64,000 bases of DNA from Streptomyces sp. S.PNR 29 (lineage in GTDB: Bacteria; Actinomycetota; Actinomycetes; Streptomycetales; Streptomycetaceae), in the NCBI RefSeq assembly GCF_030386795.1, contig NZ_JANUQM010000005.1:124001-188000 (forward strand). Direction: 5' to 3'. Below, one piece after another: positions 1 through 8,226 of the stretch. The translations under genes and the position numbers were made by a program. The first letter of the stretch is position 1, and each line of letters opens with the position of its first letter. The notes beneath the pieces are model-generated. The model did not search any database. It was not told the origin of the DNA and worked only from the letters and a program-made list of their open reading frames with translations.

Positions 1-1114
1 CGCGGGTGACGATCTGCCTGCCGATCGGGGCGCGTTCGGCGGTGTAGGAGTCCAGCAGTTTCTCGGACGCCGTTCCGTCGAGGACGAGCTTGAGCTTCCA
101 GGCGAGGTTGTAGGCGTCCTGGATGGAGGTGTTGGAGCCGAGGCCGTTGGACGGCGGGTGGCGGTGCGTGGCGTCCCCGGCGCAGAAGACCCGGCGGTGG
201 GAGTAGGTCTCGGCGTACATCTCGTTGACGGTCCAGGCCGAGGACGACTTGATGGTCACCGGGATCTCGTCGTCGCCGACCAGCTTGCGGACGACCGACT
301 CGGCGTACTCGGTGGTCAGGTCGGGGGCGCCCGCGGTGACGTCGTACCCCCAGACGATCAGCCATTCGTTCCAGGGCTTCACACAGCGCACCAGGCCGGC
401 GCCGATGCCGCCGACGGTGGCGCCGGGAGCGAGCACCCAGTAGAGGGTGGACGGCCGGTGGGCGGTGTACTTCGACAGGTCCGCGTCGAAGACGATGTTG
501 ATGCTGCCGGCCACCCCCATCCTGCCGCCCATCGGCAGCCCGGCGTCCTCCGCGACCTGTGAGCGCCCGCCGTCGGCACCGATCAGGTACTTGGCGCGGA
601 TGGTGTACTCGTCGCCGCGCAGCCGGTCCTCGACGGTGACCGTCACACCGTCGGCGTCCTGGACGAAGGACTTGTAGACGGTGCTGAAGCGCAGGTTCGT
701 GCCGCGTGCGACCGCCGCGTCGACGAGCACGGGCTCCATGAGGTGCTGGGGCATGTCGCACATGCGGGTGGGACTGGCGAGCTCGTGCGCGGCCTGGACC
801 AGTGGGTCGTTGCCCCAGGAGCGGACCCGGCCGAGCTCCTCGCCGGCGAGGCTGGTGCAGAAGGTCGTGTTGCCCATCAGGTGCTGTGGAGTGGCCTTGG
901 CGACCACCTCCTCCTCGATGCCGAGGTCACGCAGCACCTCCATGGTGCGCTGGTTGGTGATGTGCGCCCGAGGGGTGTCGGCGAGGCTCGCACAGCGGGT
1001 GACGACGATGTTCGGTACGCCGTAGGTGCTCAGGGCGAGCGCGGCGGAGGCGCCGGCGGGACCACTGCCCACGACGAGTACGTCGGTCACGACATCGGGC
1101 TCGACGGTGTGCAC
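1..1114 (-). CDS. FAD-dependent aromatic monooxygenase (partial)
   Basis: The gene runs off the left edge, so about 371 N-terminal and central residues are visible and the C-terminus is missing. It begins at a GTG with CTGGAG about 8 nt upstream. The residues show a Rossmann FAD site (VVGSGPAG, residues 14-21), the second FAD/NADPH motif GADGGRS near residue 180, and GDATHRHPPSNGLGSNT near residue 312, the FAD ribityl-binding motif. That last form, with HRHPP, is characteristic of the phenol 2-monooxygenase / 2,4-dichlorophenol hydroxylase (TfdB-like) branch of class A flavoprotein hydroxylases, which add one oxygen atom to an aromatic ring using NAD(P)H. The substrate is not known. It is divergent from an AcoR-like activator, which probably controls it. 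Confidence 0.87.
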   Translation of the reverse strand, partial: MHTVEPDVVTDVLVVGSGPAGASAALALSTYGVPNIVVTRCASLADTPRAHITNQRTMEVLRDLGIEEEVVAKATPQHLMGNTTFCTSLAGEELGRVRSWGNDPLVQAAHELASPTRMCDMPQHLMEPVLVDAAVARGTNLRFSTVYKSFVQDADGVTVTVEDRLRGDEYTIRAKYLIGADGGRSQVAEDAGLPMGGRMGVAGSINIVFDADLSKYTAHRPSTLYWVLAPGATVGGIGAGLVRCVKPWNEWLIVWGYDVTAGAPDLTTEYAESVVRKLVGDDEIPVTIKSSSAWTVNEMYAETYSHRRVFCAGDATHRHPPSNGLGSNTSIQDAYNLAWKLKLVLDGTASEKLLDSYTAERAPIGRQIVTR

Positions 1115-1186
1115 GGGAAACGCTCCAGGGGAATGAGAAGAGGCGCCGACTGTTCAAGATCATGTAGCGGGACGCGAGAACCCGGG

Positions 1187-1203
1187 TGTCTCAATAAGAG
1201 ACA
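1187..1203. promoter_or_regulatory. Inverted repeat TGTCTC-N5-GAGACA, likely activator site
   Basis: TGTCTCAATAAGAGACA has perfect 6-bp arms and a 5-bp AT-rich spacer. It lies in the 150-bp gap between the divergent monooxygenase and the AcoR-like regulator, 73 bp from the monooxygenase start. A Fis-type HTH dimer of an enhancer-binding-protein-like regulator would be expected to bind such a repeat. The link to the neighbouring regulator is inference. Confidence 0.55.
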
Positions 1204-1264
1204 GTGCCCTGGACCGACACAGCTTGTTGCGGATTCAACCGATCCCGATAGGCTGAGCGGCGCC

Positions 1265-3094
1265 GTGACCACCGCAGAGCGCCCTTCCGTCCGCCCCGCC
1301 CTCGCCGCGCTGCGCAGGGCCCGCGAGTCGTTCCTGCTGGGGCGGCAACTGCCGGACGGGGTGCCGGAAGAGGTCGTCGCCGCCTGGAAGCGCGCCCGGT
1401 TCTTCGGCGTACGGCACGACGTGCAGGACCCGGCGCCGGAGGCGCCACACCTGCCCCTGCGGGCGCCCGAGTCTCCTCTGCTGGCCGCGGCCCGCCCCGT
1501 GCTGGAACGGATCGCCCCGACGGTCGGCACCGGGCAGACGTCACTCCTGCTCACCGACGAGCGGCTGCGCGTGCTGTGGGCGACCGGATACCCGTCGCAC
1601 CCCCTGTGCCGCGACCTGTCCGAACAGGTGGTCGGCCACAACAGCGCGGCCCTCGCGATGCACACCCACCGCCGGGCCGAGGTACACGGCCCCGAGCACT
1701 TCCTCGACCTGTGGCAGGACGTCTGCGCGGTCAGCGTGCCGGTGCGGGCGCCGGAGACCGGGCAGATCCTGGGCACGGTGACGGTGACCTGCGGACTCGG
1801 CGCGGAGTGCGGGCCGCATCCAGGAGCCCCGCTCGCCGAGGCCGCGGCGAGCGCCGTCGAGGCGGAACTCCTCTCCCGGTCGCGGGCGGCGGAGCGGGTG
1901 CTGCTGGACGCCTATCTGCGGGCCGCGGGAGAGCAGGGGCGCGCGGTCCTCGCCCTCGACGGTCGCAACCGGCTCATCAGCGAGGCTGCGGGACGGTTGG
2001 TGTCACCGGAGGGCCTGGCGGAGCTGGAGCGGAAGGCGACCGCCCTGCTGCGGGAGTCGGGCCGTGGAGCGCCACCGGAGTCCGAGGCCGCCTCCCCCGC
2101 CGTCACGGGGCCGGACAGTGAGCCGGCCAACGACCCTGCCGCACGCATCGGAGCGGGGCCGGACCCGGCGCCCGCCGCCTCGTACCGCGTCCGGCTGCCG
2201 GACGGCGCGGGATGTACGGCGACCCTCACCCCTGTACCGCACCTGGGCTCGGTCGTCGGCGTGGTCGCCGTGCTGGAGCCCGTGGGAGGCGCGGCCGCGA
2301 CGTCGCCTTCCCGGACCGTCGTAGGGCTGGCCGGGCGATCGGTGCCCTGGCGGCATGCGGTCGACCGCGCGGTGGAGTTGGCCAGGTCCCCGGAGCCCCT
2401 GCTGCTGGTCGGCGAACGCGGCACCGGGAAGACCTCGCTCGCACGGGAGCTGGCCGTGAACCCGTTGGTCATGGACGCTGCGGAAGGCGAACTCCGGGAC
2501 GAGGTCGAGGCGTTGGTGAAGGGACGCCCTCTCCTCGTGCGTCATGTCGAGCGTCTCGCACCGCCCGACACGGCAACCCTCAACTCGCTGCTGGAATCGC
2601 GTCCAGGTGTACGGCTGCTGGTCACCTACACCCCCGGAGCACCGCCGGGCCCGTGTCTGCAACGGCTCCTGGACGCCCTGGCAGCACGCTCGGTCACCCT
2701 CCCCGCGCTGCGCGAACGGCCGGACGATCTCAGGGAGCTGCTCACGGCCCTGGCTCCCAGACCCGCGCCGGGACGGCCCCCGCTCACCTGGACGCTGGAC
2801 GCGTTGCGCGCTCTGGAACAGCACCCGTGGCCCGGTAACGTCACCGAACTCGCCCATGTCGTACGGGCCGTGGCCGAGCATCGCCGCACGACCGGTCCCG
2901 TCCGGCGTACCGAGCTGCCGGACCCCGTGCGTGAAGGCCCCGCCTCCCGGCCGCTCAGCCCGATGGAGCACGCCGAGCGCGCCGCCATCCTGGAGGCCCT
3001 CCGTCTGCACGGCGGCAACAAGGCCCGCACTGCGGCGGCCCTGGGCATCGCCCGCGCCACGCTGTACCGGAAGCTGCGGGGCTATCGGGGCTGA
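1265..3094 (+). CDS. AcoR-like GAF/AAA/Fis-HTH transcriptional regulator
   Basis: This 609-residue regulator uses a GTG start at 1265. Upstream frame-open sequence does not look coding and overlaps the divergent gene. Domains in order: a helical N-terminus, a GAF-like sensor (about residues 85-215) of the type found in AcoR/propane-monooxygenase activators, a long Ala/Pro linker, a short AAA+ region with Walker A GERGTGKT near residue 383, and a C-terminal Fis-type helix-turn-helix (GGNKARTAAALGIARATLYRKL). The AAA domain is degenerate: there is no GAFTGA sigma-54 loop, and the Walker B position reads RPLLVRHVERL instead of an LDE-type motif. Streptomyces lack sigma-54, so it probably works with ordinary sigma factors. 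Divergence suggests control of the adjacent monooxygenase. Confidence 0.85.
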   Translation: MTTAERPSVRPALAALRRARESFLLGRQLPDGVPEEVVAAWKRARFFGVRHDVQDPAPEAPHLPLRAPESPLLAAARPVLERIAPTVGTGQTSLLLTDERLRVLWATGYPSHPLCRDLSEQVVGHNSAALAMHTHRRAEVHGPEHFLDLWQDVCAVSVPVRAPETGQILGTVTVTCGLGAECGPHPGAPLAEAAASAVEAELLSRSRAAERVLLDAYLRAAGEQGRAVLALDGRNRLISEAAGRLVSPEGLAELERKATALLRESGRGAPPESEAASPAVTGPDSEPANDPAARIGAGPDPAPAASYRVRLPDGAGCTATLTPVPHLGSVVGVVAVLEPVGGAAATSPSRTVVGLAGRSVPWRHAVDRAVELARSPEPLLLVGERGTGKTSLARELAVNPLVMDAAEGELRDEVEALVKGRPLLVRHVERLAPPDTATLNSLLESRPGVRLLVTYTPGAPPGPCLQRLLDALAARSVTLPALRERPDDLRELLTALAPRPAPGRPPLTWTLDALRALEQHPWPGNVTELAHVVRAVAEHRRTTGPVRRTELPDPVREGPASRPLSPMEHAERAAILEALRLHGGNKARTAAALGIARATLYRKLRGYRG

Positions 3095-3097
3095 GCC

Positions 3098-3111
3098 CCG
3101 CATGCATGCGG
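3098..3111. repeat. 14-bp perfect palindrome CCGCATGCATGCGG
   Basis: CCGCATGCATGCGG is its own reverse complement and starts four bases after the stop codon of the AcoR-like gene, about 140 bp upstream of the MFS gene. There is no T-run, so it is a poor classical terminator. It could be an operator or a short hairpin at the transcript end. Confidence 0.35.
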
Positions 3112-3217
3112 ACGCCACGACATCCCCTTCTCCCGCCTGGCACCGTCGTCGGCCGCAGCCATCTGCGCGTTCCTGCGCGAACCCCCGGCGCCCTGCTCCG
3201 GGCGTCCGCGAACTCCC

Positions 3218-3246
3218 TTGCCCCACCCCGAACGGCCACCTAGCCT
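3218..3246 (+). promoter_or_regulatory. Leaderless promoter of the MFS gene
   Basis: TTGCCC (3218-3223) and TAGCCT (3241-3246) are separated by exactly 17 bp and fit the -35/-10 pattern of the principal actinomycete sigma factor. Only six bases (GATTTT) lie between the -10 and the GTG start at 3253, so the transcript probably begins at or next to the start codon. No ribosome binding site is visible. Confidence 0.55.
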
Positions 3247-3252
3247 GATTTT

Positions 3253-4452
3253 GTGCCGCTGATAAACAAAGCCCGATCGCACAGCGCCGTGCCGGGCCAC
3301 GACCTCACCCGCCTCCGTATCGCCCTCACCGTCTTCTTCGCCCTCGACGGCTTCGTCTTCGCCGGCTGGGTCGTCCGCATCCCTGCGATCAAGGAACAGA
3401 CCGGCGCCTCCGCCAGCGCCCTCGGCCTCGCCCTCCTCGGTGTCTCGGCCGGAGCCGTCATCACCATGACGCTCACCGGCCGGCTCTGCCGCCGCTTCGG
3501 CAGCCACCCCGTCACGGTCGTCTGCGGTGTCCTGCTCTCCCTCAGCGTCGCCCTTCCCCCACTCACCCACTCCGCGGTCGAGCTCGGCGCCGTCCTGCTG
3601 CTCTTCGGCGCCGCGTACGGCGGGATCAACGTCGCGTTCAACAGCGCCGCCGTCGACCTGGTGACCGCGCTGCGGCGGCCGATCATGCCGAGTTTCCATG
3701 CCGCCTTCAGTCTGGGCGGCATGATCGGCGCGGGCCTCGGCGGGCTGGTCGCGGGCTCCCTGTCCCCCACCCGTCACCTGCTGGGCCTCACCGTCATCGG
3801 CCTGATCGTGACCGCGCTCGCGGGACGCACACTGCTGCGCCACGAGCCGCCGGTGACGCCGGACCGTGATCCGTCCGGGACGGACGGGCCGCGCCGCCTG
3901 GACGCCCGTACCCGTGGCCTGGTGACCGTCTTCGGCCTGATCGCCCTGTGCACGGCGTACGGCGAGGGAGCCCTGGCCGACTGGGGCGCCCTGCACCTGG
4001 AACAGGACCTCGGCGCCTCCCCCGGCGCGGCCGCCGTCGGCTACTCCTGCTTCGCGCTCGCCATGACCGTGGGCCGGCTGAGCGGGACGACGCTTCTCGA
4101 ACGGCTCGGCCGGACCCGGACCGTGGTCGCCGGCGGCACCACCGCGGCGGCCGGGATGCTGCTCGGCTCGCTCGCCCCCTCGCTGTGGGCGGCCCTGCTC
4201 GGTTTCGGGGTCGCGGGACTCGGCCTCGCCAACCTCTTCCCCGTGGCCGTGGAACGCGCGGGCAGGCTGGCGGGGCCGAGCGGGGTCGCCATCGCCTCCA
4301 CGCTCGGCTACGGCGGCATGCTCCTCGGACCGCCCGCGATCGGCTTCATGGCGGACTGGTTCTCCCTGCCGGCCGCACTCACCAGCGTGGCCGTCCTCGC
4401 CGCGGTGGCCGCCGCCATCGGGTTCGCGACGCGCCGGGCCGGCGCCGGCTGA
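3253..4452 (+). CDS. MFS transporter, 12-TM type
   Basis: The 399-residue protein shows about twelve hydrophobic segments with a central polar linker near residues 195-215 (DRDPSGTDGPRR), the usual layout of a two-bundle major facilitator. The cytoplasmic loop-2 region carries GRLCRRFGSHP, matching the GxxxDRxGRR-like motif between helices 2 and 3. Start is GTG 3253, supported by a promoter directly in front and by the protein beginning at normal MFS length before the first helix. It resembles YbjJ/fucose-permease-like members whose substrates are mostly unknown. It is monocistronic and followed by an independently promoted enzyme gene. Confidence 0.8.
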   Translation: MPLINKARSHSAVPGHDLTRLRIALTVFFALDGFVFAGWVVRIPAIKEQTGASASALGLALLGVSAGAVITMTLTGRLCRRFGSHPVTVVCGVLLSLSVALPPLTHSAVELGAVLLLFGAAYGGINVAFNSAAVDLVTALRRPIMPSFHAAFSLGGMIGAGLGGLVAGSLSPTRHLLGLTVIGLIVTALAGRTLLRHEPPVTPDRDPSGTDGPRRLDARTRGLVTVFGLIALCTAYGEGALADWGALHLEQDLGASPGAAAVGYSCFALAMTVGRLSGTTLLERLGRTRTVVAGGTTAAAGMLLGSLAPSLWAALLGFGVAGLGLANLFPVAVERAGRLAGPSGVAIASTLGYGGMLLGPPAIGFMADWFSLPAALTSVAVLAAVAAAIGFATRRAGAG

Positions 4453-4479
4453 GGGCCTTCGGTACCCGTCCGCCTCCCC

Positions 4480-4504
4480 TGGAGTGCACTCCATCCGGCA
4501 GACT
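4480..4504 (+). promoter_or_regulatory. MerR-type promoter/operator with leaderless start
   Basis: TGGAGTGCACTCCA (4480-4493) is a perfect 14-bp palindrome of the kind bound by actinomycete MerR-family activators. It sits in a 19-bp interval (4480-4498) between a weak -35 (CTCCCC, 4474-4479) and a -10-like CAGACT (4499-4504). Long 19-bp spacers are the hallmark of MerR-activated promoters. The ATG at 4512 is only seven bases past the -10, so the mRNA is probably leaderless. No merR gene lies in this window. Confidence 0.6.
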
Positions 4505-4511
4505 CGCCCCC

Positions 4512-5240
4512 ATGGACACTGCCCGCTTCCTGGAAACGCTGGACAGAGAAGGCCAGTTGCTCGCCGCGGCCGCCGAGCAGGCCGGGACCGACGCCAAGGT
4601 GCCGACCTGCCCGGACTGGCAGGTGCGAGACCTGCTGCGGCACACGGGCGCGGTGCACCGCTGGGCCGCCGCGTTCGTCGCCGACCGGCACACCGAGCCG
4701 CGCCCCCTGGGCGAATCCCCGGATCTGGACGGCCCGCCGCTGGTGGCCTGGTACCGGGACAGCCACCGCAGGCTCGTCGACACCCTGGCCGACGCGCCGC
4801 CCGACCTGGCCTGCTTCACCTTCCTGCCCGCGTCTTCCGGAACGGCGTTCTGGACCCGGCGGCAGGCCCACGAGACGACCGTGCACCGGTTCGACGCGGA
4901 GTCGGCGCTGGGCGGCCCGGCGTCCCCGGTCGCCACGGACTTCGCGGTGGACGGCATCGACGAACTGCTGCGAGGCTTCCACGCCCGGCCCAAGAGCCGG
5001 GTCCGCACCGACGAGCCGCGGGTGCTGCGGGTACGCACGACGGACGCCGACGCGGTGTGGACCGTACGGCTGTCGGCGCAGCCGCCGGTGACCACGCGGG
5101 ACGCGTCGCTGGACGCGGAGTGCGAACTGGCCGGTCCCGCAGGCCAGTTGTACCTGGCGTTGTGGAACCGCATGCCGGTGCCGGCCGTGACGGGCGACCG
5201 CTCGCTCGCCGCGCTGTGGCGGGAGACGTCGACGGTCTGA
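4512..5240 (+). CDS. Mycothiol-dependent maleylpyruvate isomerase family protein
   Basis: The 242-residue protein has the N-terminal DinB-like four-helix domain of mycothiol-dependent maleylpyruvate isomerases (CPDWQVRDLLRHTGAVHRW near residues 36-54) and a second metal-ligand segment RRQAHETTVHRFDAE near residue 118, giving the expected His and Glu/His ligands. A C-terminal beta-rich domain follows. Members use mycothiol as cofactor for isomerisation or thiol transfer, but most are uncharacterised, so maleylpyruvate as the substrate is not assured. ATG 4512 is preferred because it begins the conserved N-terminus and lies just behind a MerR-type promoter. There is no aromatic ring-cleavage gene beside it. 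Confidence 0.82.
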   Translation: MDTARFLETLDREGQLLAAAAEQAGTDAKVPTCPDWQVRDLLRHTGAVHRWAAAFVADRHTEPRPLGESPDLDGPPLVAWYRDSHRRLVDTLADAPPDLACFTFLPASSGTAFWTRRQAHETTVHRFDAESALGGPASPVATDFAVDGIDELLRGFHARPKSRVRTDEPRVLRVRTTDADAVWTVRLSAQPPVTTRDASLDAECELAGPAGQLYLALWNRMPVPAVTGDRSLAALWRETSTV

Positions 5241-5271
5241 GCCGGGCCGTCATCCGAGCCGGCCCGAGCGC

Positions 5272-5667
5272 TCAGCCGTCCGCCAGCATCCGTGTCAGTA
5301 CCGCGCGCTGCACCGGCAGCACCTCGCCGTGCAGCGCGCGCCCCTTCGCCGTGAGCGCCACGCGCACACCCCGCCGGTCCTCCGAGCACATGCCGCGCTC
5401 GACGAGGCCGTCCTTCTCCAGCCGGGCGATCAGTCGCGACAGCGCGCTCTGACTGAGGTGGACCCGCTCGGAGATCTCCTGGACGCGGTAGGAGCAGGAG
5501 CCGTCCGACGCGCGCTGCTCGGCCAGGACGTCGAGCACCTCGAAGTCACTGGCGCACAGGCCGTGTCCGTGCAGTGCGCGATCGATCTCGCACTGGGTCC
5601 GCGCGTGCAGCGCGAGGATGTCCCGCCACTGTGCCACGAGCGCCTGCTCGGCCTTCTTCGCCGCCAT
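5272..5667 (-). CDS. MarR family transcriptional regulator
   Basis: The 131-residue winged-helix regulator has a dimerisation helix, a recognition helix (VHLSQSALSRLIARLEKDGLVER) and the wing motif CSEDRRGVRVALTAKG that defines MarR proteins. I chose ATG 5667 because the protein then has normal family length. An upstream in-frame Met at 5739 would place the start inside the divergent promoter and the operator cluster. It is divergent from a DHA2 multidrug transporter, the classic arrangement in which MarR represses both genes and is released by a small-molecule ligand. Confidence 0.88.
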   Translation of the reverse strand: MAAKKAEQALVAQWRDILALHARTQCEIDRALHGHGLCASDFEVLDVLAEQRASDGSCSYRVQEISERVHLSQSALSRLIARLEKDGLVERGMCSEDRRGVRVALTAKGRALHGEVLPVQRAVLTRMLADG

Positions 5668-5710
5668 GACCGGCACCGTAGCAGAGGAAAGACTTTGTTG
5701 CATCGGAATT

Positions 5711-5733
5711 AAATGCATTTGCATTCGATGCAT
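5711..5733. promoter_or_regulatory. MarR operator cluster between regulator and efflux gene
   Basis: AAATGCATTT (5711-5720) is a perfect 10-bp palindrome. Overlapping it is TGCAT-TCG-ATGCA (5720-5732). Two ATGCAT boxes start 15 bp apart (5713 and 5728), and related TGCAT/GCATG half-sites flank at 5699-5703 and 5736-5740. The block lies 20-45 bp upstream of the transporter ATG, where a bound MarR dimer would block the promoter. Confidence 0.6.
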
Positions 5734-5753
5734 ACGCATGTAGTGTTCCGGGC

Positions 5754-7232
5754 ATGACCTCTCCGCTCACCACCCCCGCGTCCCAGGGACGTTGGACCCC
5801 CAGGCTGTGGGGCACCCTGCTGGTGCTCTGCGCCGCGATGTTCCTGGACGCGCTGGACGTGTCGATGGTCGGCGTCGCCCTGCCGTCCATCGGCTCGGAC
5901 CTCGGCCTGTCCACCTCGACGCTGCAATGGATCGTCAGTGGCTACATCCTGGGCTACGGCGGCCTGCTCCTGCTCGGCGGACGAACCGCCGACCTGCTCG
6001 GCAGGCGCCAGGTCTTCCTGATCGCGCTCGGCGTCTTCGCGCTGGCCTCACTGCTCGGCGGACTCGTGGACTCCGGACCGCTGCTGATCGCCAGCCGCTT
6101 CGTCAAGGGACTGAGCGCGGCCTTCACGGCGCCGGCCGGCCTGTCGATCATCACCACGACGTTCCCCGAGGGCCCGCTGCGCAACCGGGCGCTCTCCATC
6201 TACACCACCTGCGCGGCCACCGGCTTCTCGATGGGCCTGGTGCTGTCCGGCCTGCTCACGGAGGCCAGCTGGCGCCTCACCATGCTGCTGCCCGCGCCCA
6301 TCGCCCTGATCGCGCTCGTCGCCGGTCTGAAGCTGCTGCCGCGCAGCGAACGGGAGAAGGACCACAACGGCTACGACGTCCCCGGCGCCGTCGTCGGTAC
6401 GGCGTCGATGCTGCTGCTGGTCTTCACCGTCGTCCAGGCACCGGAGGTCGGCTGGGCCTCGGCCCGCACGCTGCTGTCCTTCCTCGCCGTGGCCGTGCTG
6501 CTGACCGTGTTCGTCCTGGTCGAGCGGCGCTCTGCGGGTCCCCTGATCCGGCTCGGCGTGCTGCGCTCCGGGAACCAGGTCCGCGCCCAGCTCGGCGCGA
6601 TGGCCTTCTTCGGCTCGTACGTCGGCTTCCAGTTCCTCGCGACGCTCTACATGCAGTCGCTGCTCGGCTGGTCGGCGCTGCACACGGCACTCGCCTTCCT
6701 GCCCGCGGGTGCCCTGGTGGCGGTCTCCTCGACGAAGGTGGGGGCGATCGTGGACCGGTTCGGCACCCAGCGGCTGATCGCGGTGGGCTTCGCGCTCATG
6801 GTGCTCGGGTACGCGCTGTTCCTGCGCGTCGACCTCAACCCGGTGTACGCGGCGGTGATTCTCCCCAGCATGCTGCTGATCGGCGCGGCCTGCGCCCTGG
6901 TCTTCCCGTCGCTCAACATCCAGGCCACCAACGGCGTCGACGACCACGAGCAGGGGATGGTCTCCGGGCTGCTCAACACTTCGGTCCAGGTCGGCGGCGC
7001 GATCTTCCTGGCCGTGGTGACGGCGGTGGTGACCGCGGGCGCCCCGGCGGATCCCACTCCGCAGGCGGTCCTCGACAGCTACCGTCCCGGGTTCACCGTC
7101 GCCACGGGCATCGCCGTCGCCGGTCTTCTGATCGCCCTCTCGGGCCTGCGCACCCGCCGCGCCTCGGCCCCCTCCGTGGTGGTCGCCAAGTCCGCACCCC
7201 AGGAGGCGGAGCGCGTCGCCGTGGGCGACTGA
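5754..7232 (+). CDS. DHA2-family MFS drug efflux transporter
   Basis: The 492-residue protein has about 14 hydrophobic segments, as expected for the EmrB/QacA (DHA2) drug:H+ antiporters. Visible motifs are the N-terminal LDALDVSMVGVALPSIGSDL (motif D1, with the membrane Asp pair), GGRTADLLGRRQVF (motif A between helices 2 and 3) and GLNASTS-like AFTAPAGLSI further on. It exports hydrophobic compounds across the cytoplasmic membrane. The substrate cannot be read from sequence. It is divergent from a MarR regulator with operator palindromes in the shared promoter, and it ends at a strong hairpin. Confidence 0.88.
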   Translation: MTSPLTTPASQGRWTPRLWGTLLVLCAAMFLDALDVSMVGVALPSIGSDLGLSTSTLQWIVSGYILGYGGLLLLGGRTADLLGRRQVFLIALGVFALASLLGGLVDSGPLLIASRFVKGLSAAFTAPAGLSIITTTFPEGPLRNRALSIYTTCAATGFSMGLVLSGLLTEASWRLTMLLPAPIALIALVAGLKLLPRSEREKDHNGYDVPGAVVGTASMLLLVFTVVQAPEVGWASARTLLSFLAVAVLLTVFVLVERRSAGPLIRLGVLRSGNQVRAQLGAMAFFGSYVGFQFLATLYMQSLLGWSALHTALAFLPAGALVAVSSTKVGAIVDRFGTQRLIAVGFALMVLGYALFLRVDLNPVYAAVILPSMLLIGAACALVFPSLNIQATNGVDDHEQGMVSGLLNTSVQVGGAIFLAVVTAVVTAGAPADPTPQAVLDSYRPGFTVATGIAVAGLLIALSGLRTRRASAPSVVVAKSAPQEAERVAVGD

Positions 7233-7258
7233 CGCGACTCGGGGGACGCCTCCCCACC

Positions 7259-7296
7259 GTGTGCCCGGCGGGGCCCGCTTGCCCCGCCGGGCACAC
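7259..7296. terminator. Strong GC hairpin after the DHA2 transporter
   Basis: GTGTGCCCGGCGGGGC (7259-7274) pairs perfectly with GCCCCGCCGGGCACAC (7281-7296) across a six-base loop. The 16-bp stem is followed by GCCTGTTT, a weak T-rich tail. It lies 27 bp after the transporter stop codon and fits an intrinsic terminator. Confidence 0.8.
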
Positions 7297-7315
7297 GCCT
7301 GTTTCACTCACCGGC

Positions 7316-7600
7316 ATGACCACTCACGGGGGACGACGCAGTCAGGCCGAGCGGGACGCGGTCACGGTCGAGATCGGGTACGCGCTGTGCAGCGCGGTCT
7401 TCGCGGCGGCGGTCGTCTTCGGGGCGGTCGCCGGTCCGGTACTGCTCTTCGAGCTGCCCGAGATCATGGAGGGCCCGCTGTTCCGGGCCGGGCTGGTCCT
7501 GGCGTCGGTGCTGTTCGTCGCCCGCGTGGTCAGCGTCCTCGTCCGTTTCCGGCGGGCCGCTCAGCCCAGCCAGCCCGGCCGCACCAGCCCCGACTCATAA
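7316..7600 (+). CDS. Small two-helix membrane protein (DUF6332-like)
   Basis: The 94-residue product has a short polar N-terminus (TTHGGRRSQAERDAVTVEIGY) followed by two hydrophobic segments (about residues 22-45 and 57-75) and a basic tail. I recognise the GRRSQAERDA...TVEIGYAL opening from small Streptomyces proteins labelled DUF6332, whose function is unknown. That family link is from memory. The gene follows the transporter terminator and must be expressed separately. Its last 40 bp overlap the 3' end of the convergent response regulator, so the two C-termini are encoded on opposite strands of the same DNA. Confidence 0.6.
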   Translation: MTTHGGRRSQAERDAVTVEIGYALCSAVFAAAVVFGAVAGPVLLFELPEIMEGPLFRAGLVLASVLFVARVVSVLVRFRRAAQPSQPGRTSPDS

Positions 7601-8226
7601 GCGAGGACGACCAGTTGGGCCCGGTCCCGGGCGCCCAGCTTCACCATGGTGCGGCTGACGTGGGTCTTCGCGGTCAGAGGGCTGACGACCAGGCGCCGGG
7701 CGATCTCCTCGTTGGACAGGCCGAGGCCGACCAGGGCCATCACCTCCCGTTCCCGCTCGGTGAGGTGGGCCAGTGTGCCGGCGGCCGCGGGCTCCTTGGA
7801 GCGGGCCGCGAACTCGGCGATCAGGCGCCGGGTGACGCCCGGCGAGAGCAGCGCGTCGCCGTCGACCACCGCTCGTACGGCGCGCAGCAGCTCGTCGGGC
7901 TCGGTGTCCTTGACCAGGAAGCCGGAGGCGCCGGAGCGGATCGCCTCGAAGACGTACTCGTCCAGTTCGAAGGTGGTGAGCATGACCACCTTCACATCCG
8001 TCAGCTCCGCGTCCTCGGTGACCCGGCGGGTCGCGGCCAGGCCGTCGAGCACGGGCATGCGGATGTCCATCAGGACGACGTCGGGCCGCAGTGCGCGGAC
8101 CTTCCGCAGCGCCTCCTCGCCGTCGGAGGCCTCCCCGGCCACCTCGATGTCCGGCTGTGCGTCGAGCAGCGCCCGGAAGCCGGCCCGTACGAGTGACTGG
8201 TCGTCGGCGAGCAGTACCCGGATCAC
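7561..8226 (-). CDS. NarL/FixJ-type LuxR-HTH response regulator
   Basis: The 221-residue protein has a receiver domain with acidic pair D8-D9, phosphoacceptor D54 (VVLMDIRMP) and the conserved Lys in GFLVKDTEPDE. A LuxR-type HTH follows near residues 150-210 (LTEREREVMALVGLGLSNEEIARRL). Its ATG overlaps the stop of the upstream histidine kinase gene by 4 bp, so the two are translationally coupled and form one two-component system. It should dimerise on phosphorylation and bind an inverted repeat. A candidate site lies upstream of the kinase gene. The genes it controls cannot be deduced here. Confidence 0.93.
   Translation of the reverse strand: MIRVLLADDQSLVRAGFRALLDAQPDIEVAGEASDGEEALRKVRALRPDVVLMDIRMPVLDGLAATRRVTEDAELTDVKVVMLTTFELDEYVFEAIRSGASGFLVKDTEPDELLRAVRAVVDGDALLSPGVTRRLIAEFAARSKEPAAAGTLAHLTEREREVMALVGLGLSNEEIARRLVVSPLTAKTHVSRTMVKLGARDRAQLVVLAYESGLVRPGWLG

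Noticed and set aside
1265..3094. Regulator as a sigma-54-dependent activator
   Set aside because: The GAFTGA loop is absent, and Streptomyces-type genomes lack sigma-54.
1..7232. Monooxygenase, MFS and drug-efflux genes as a biosynthetic gene cluster
   Set aside because: There is no core biosynthetic enzyme, and each gene has its own promoter or regulator.
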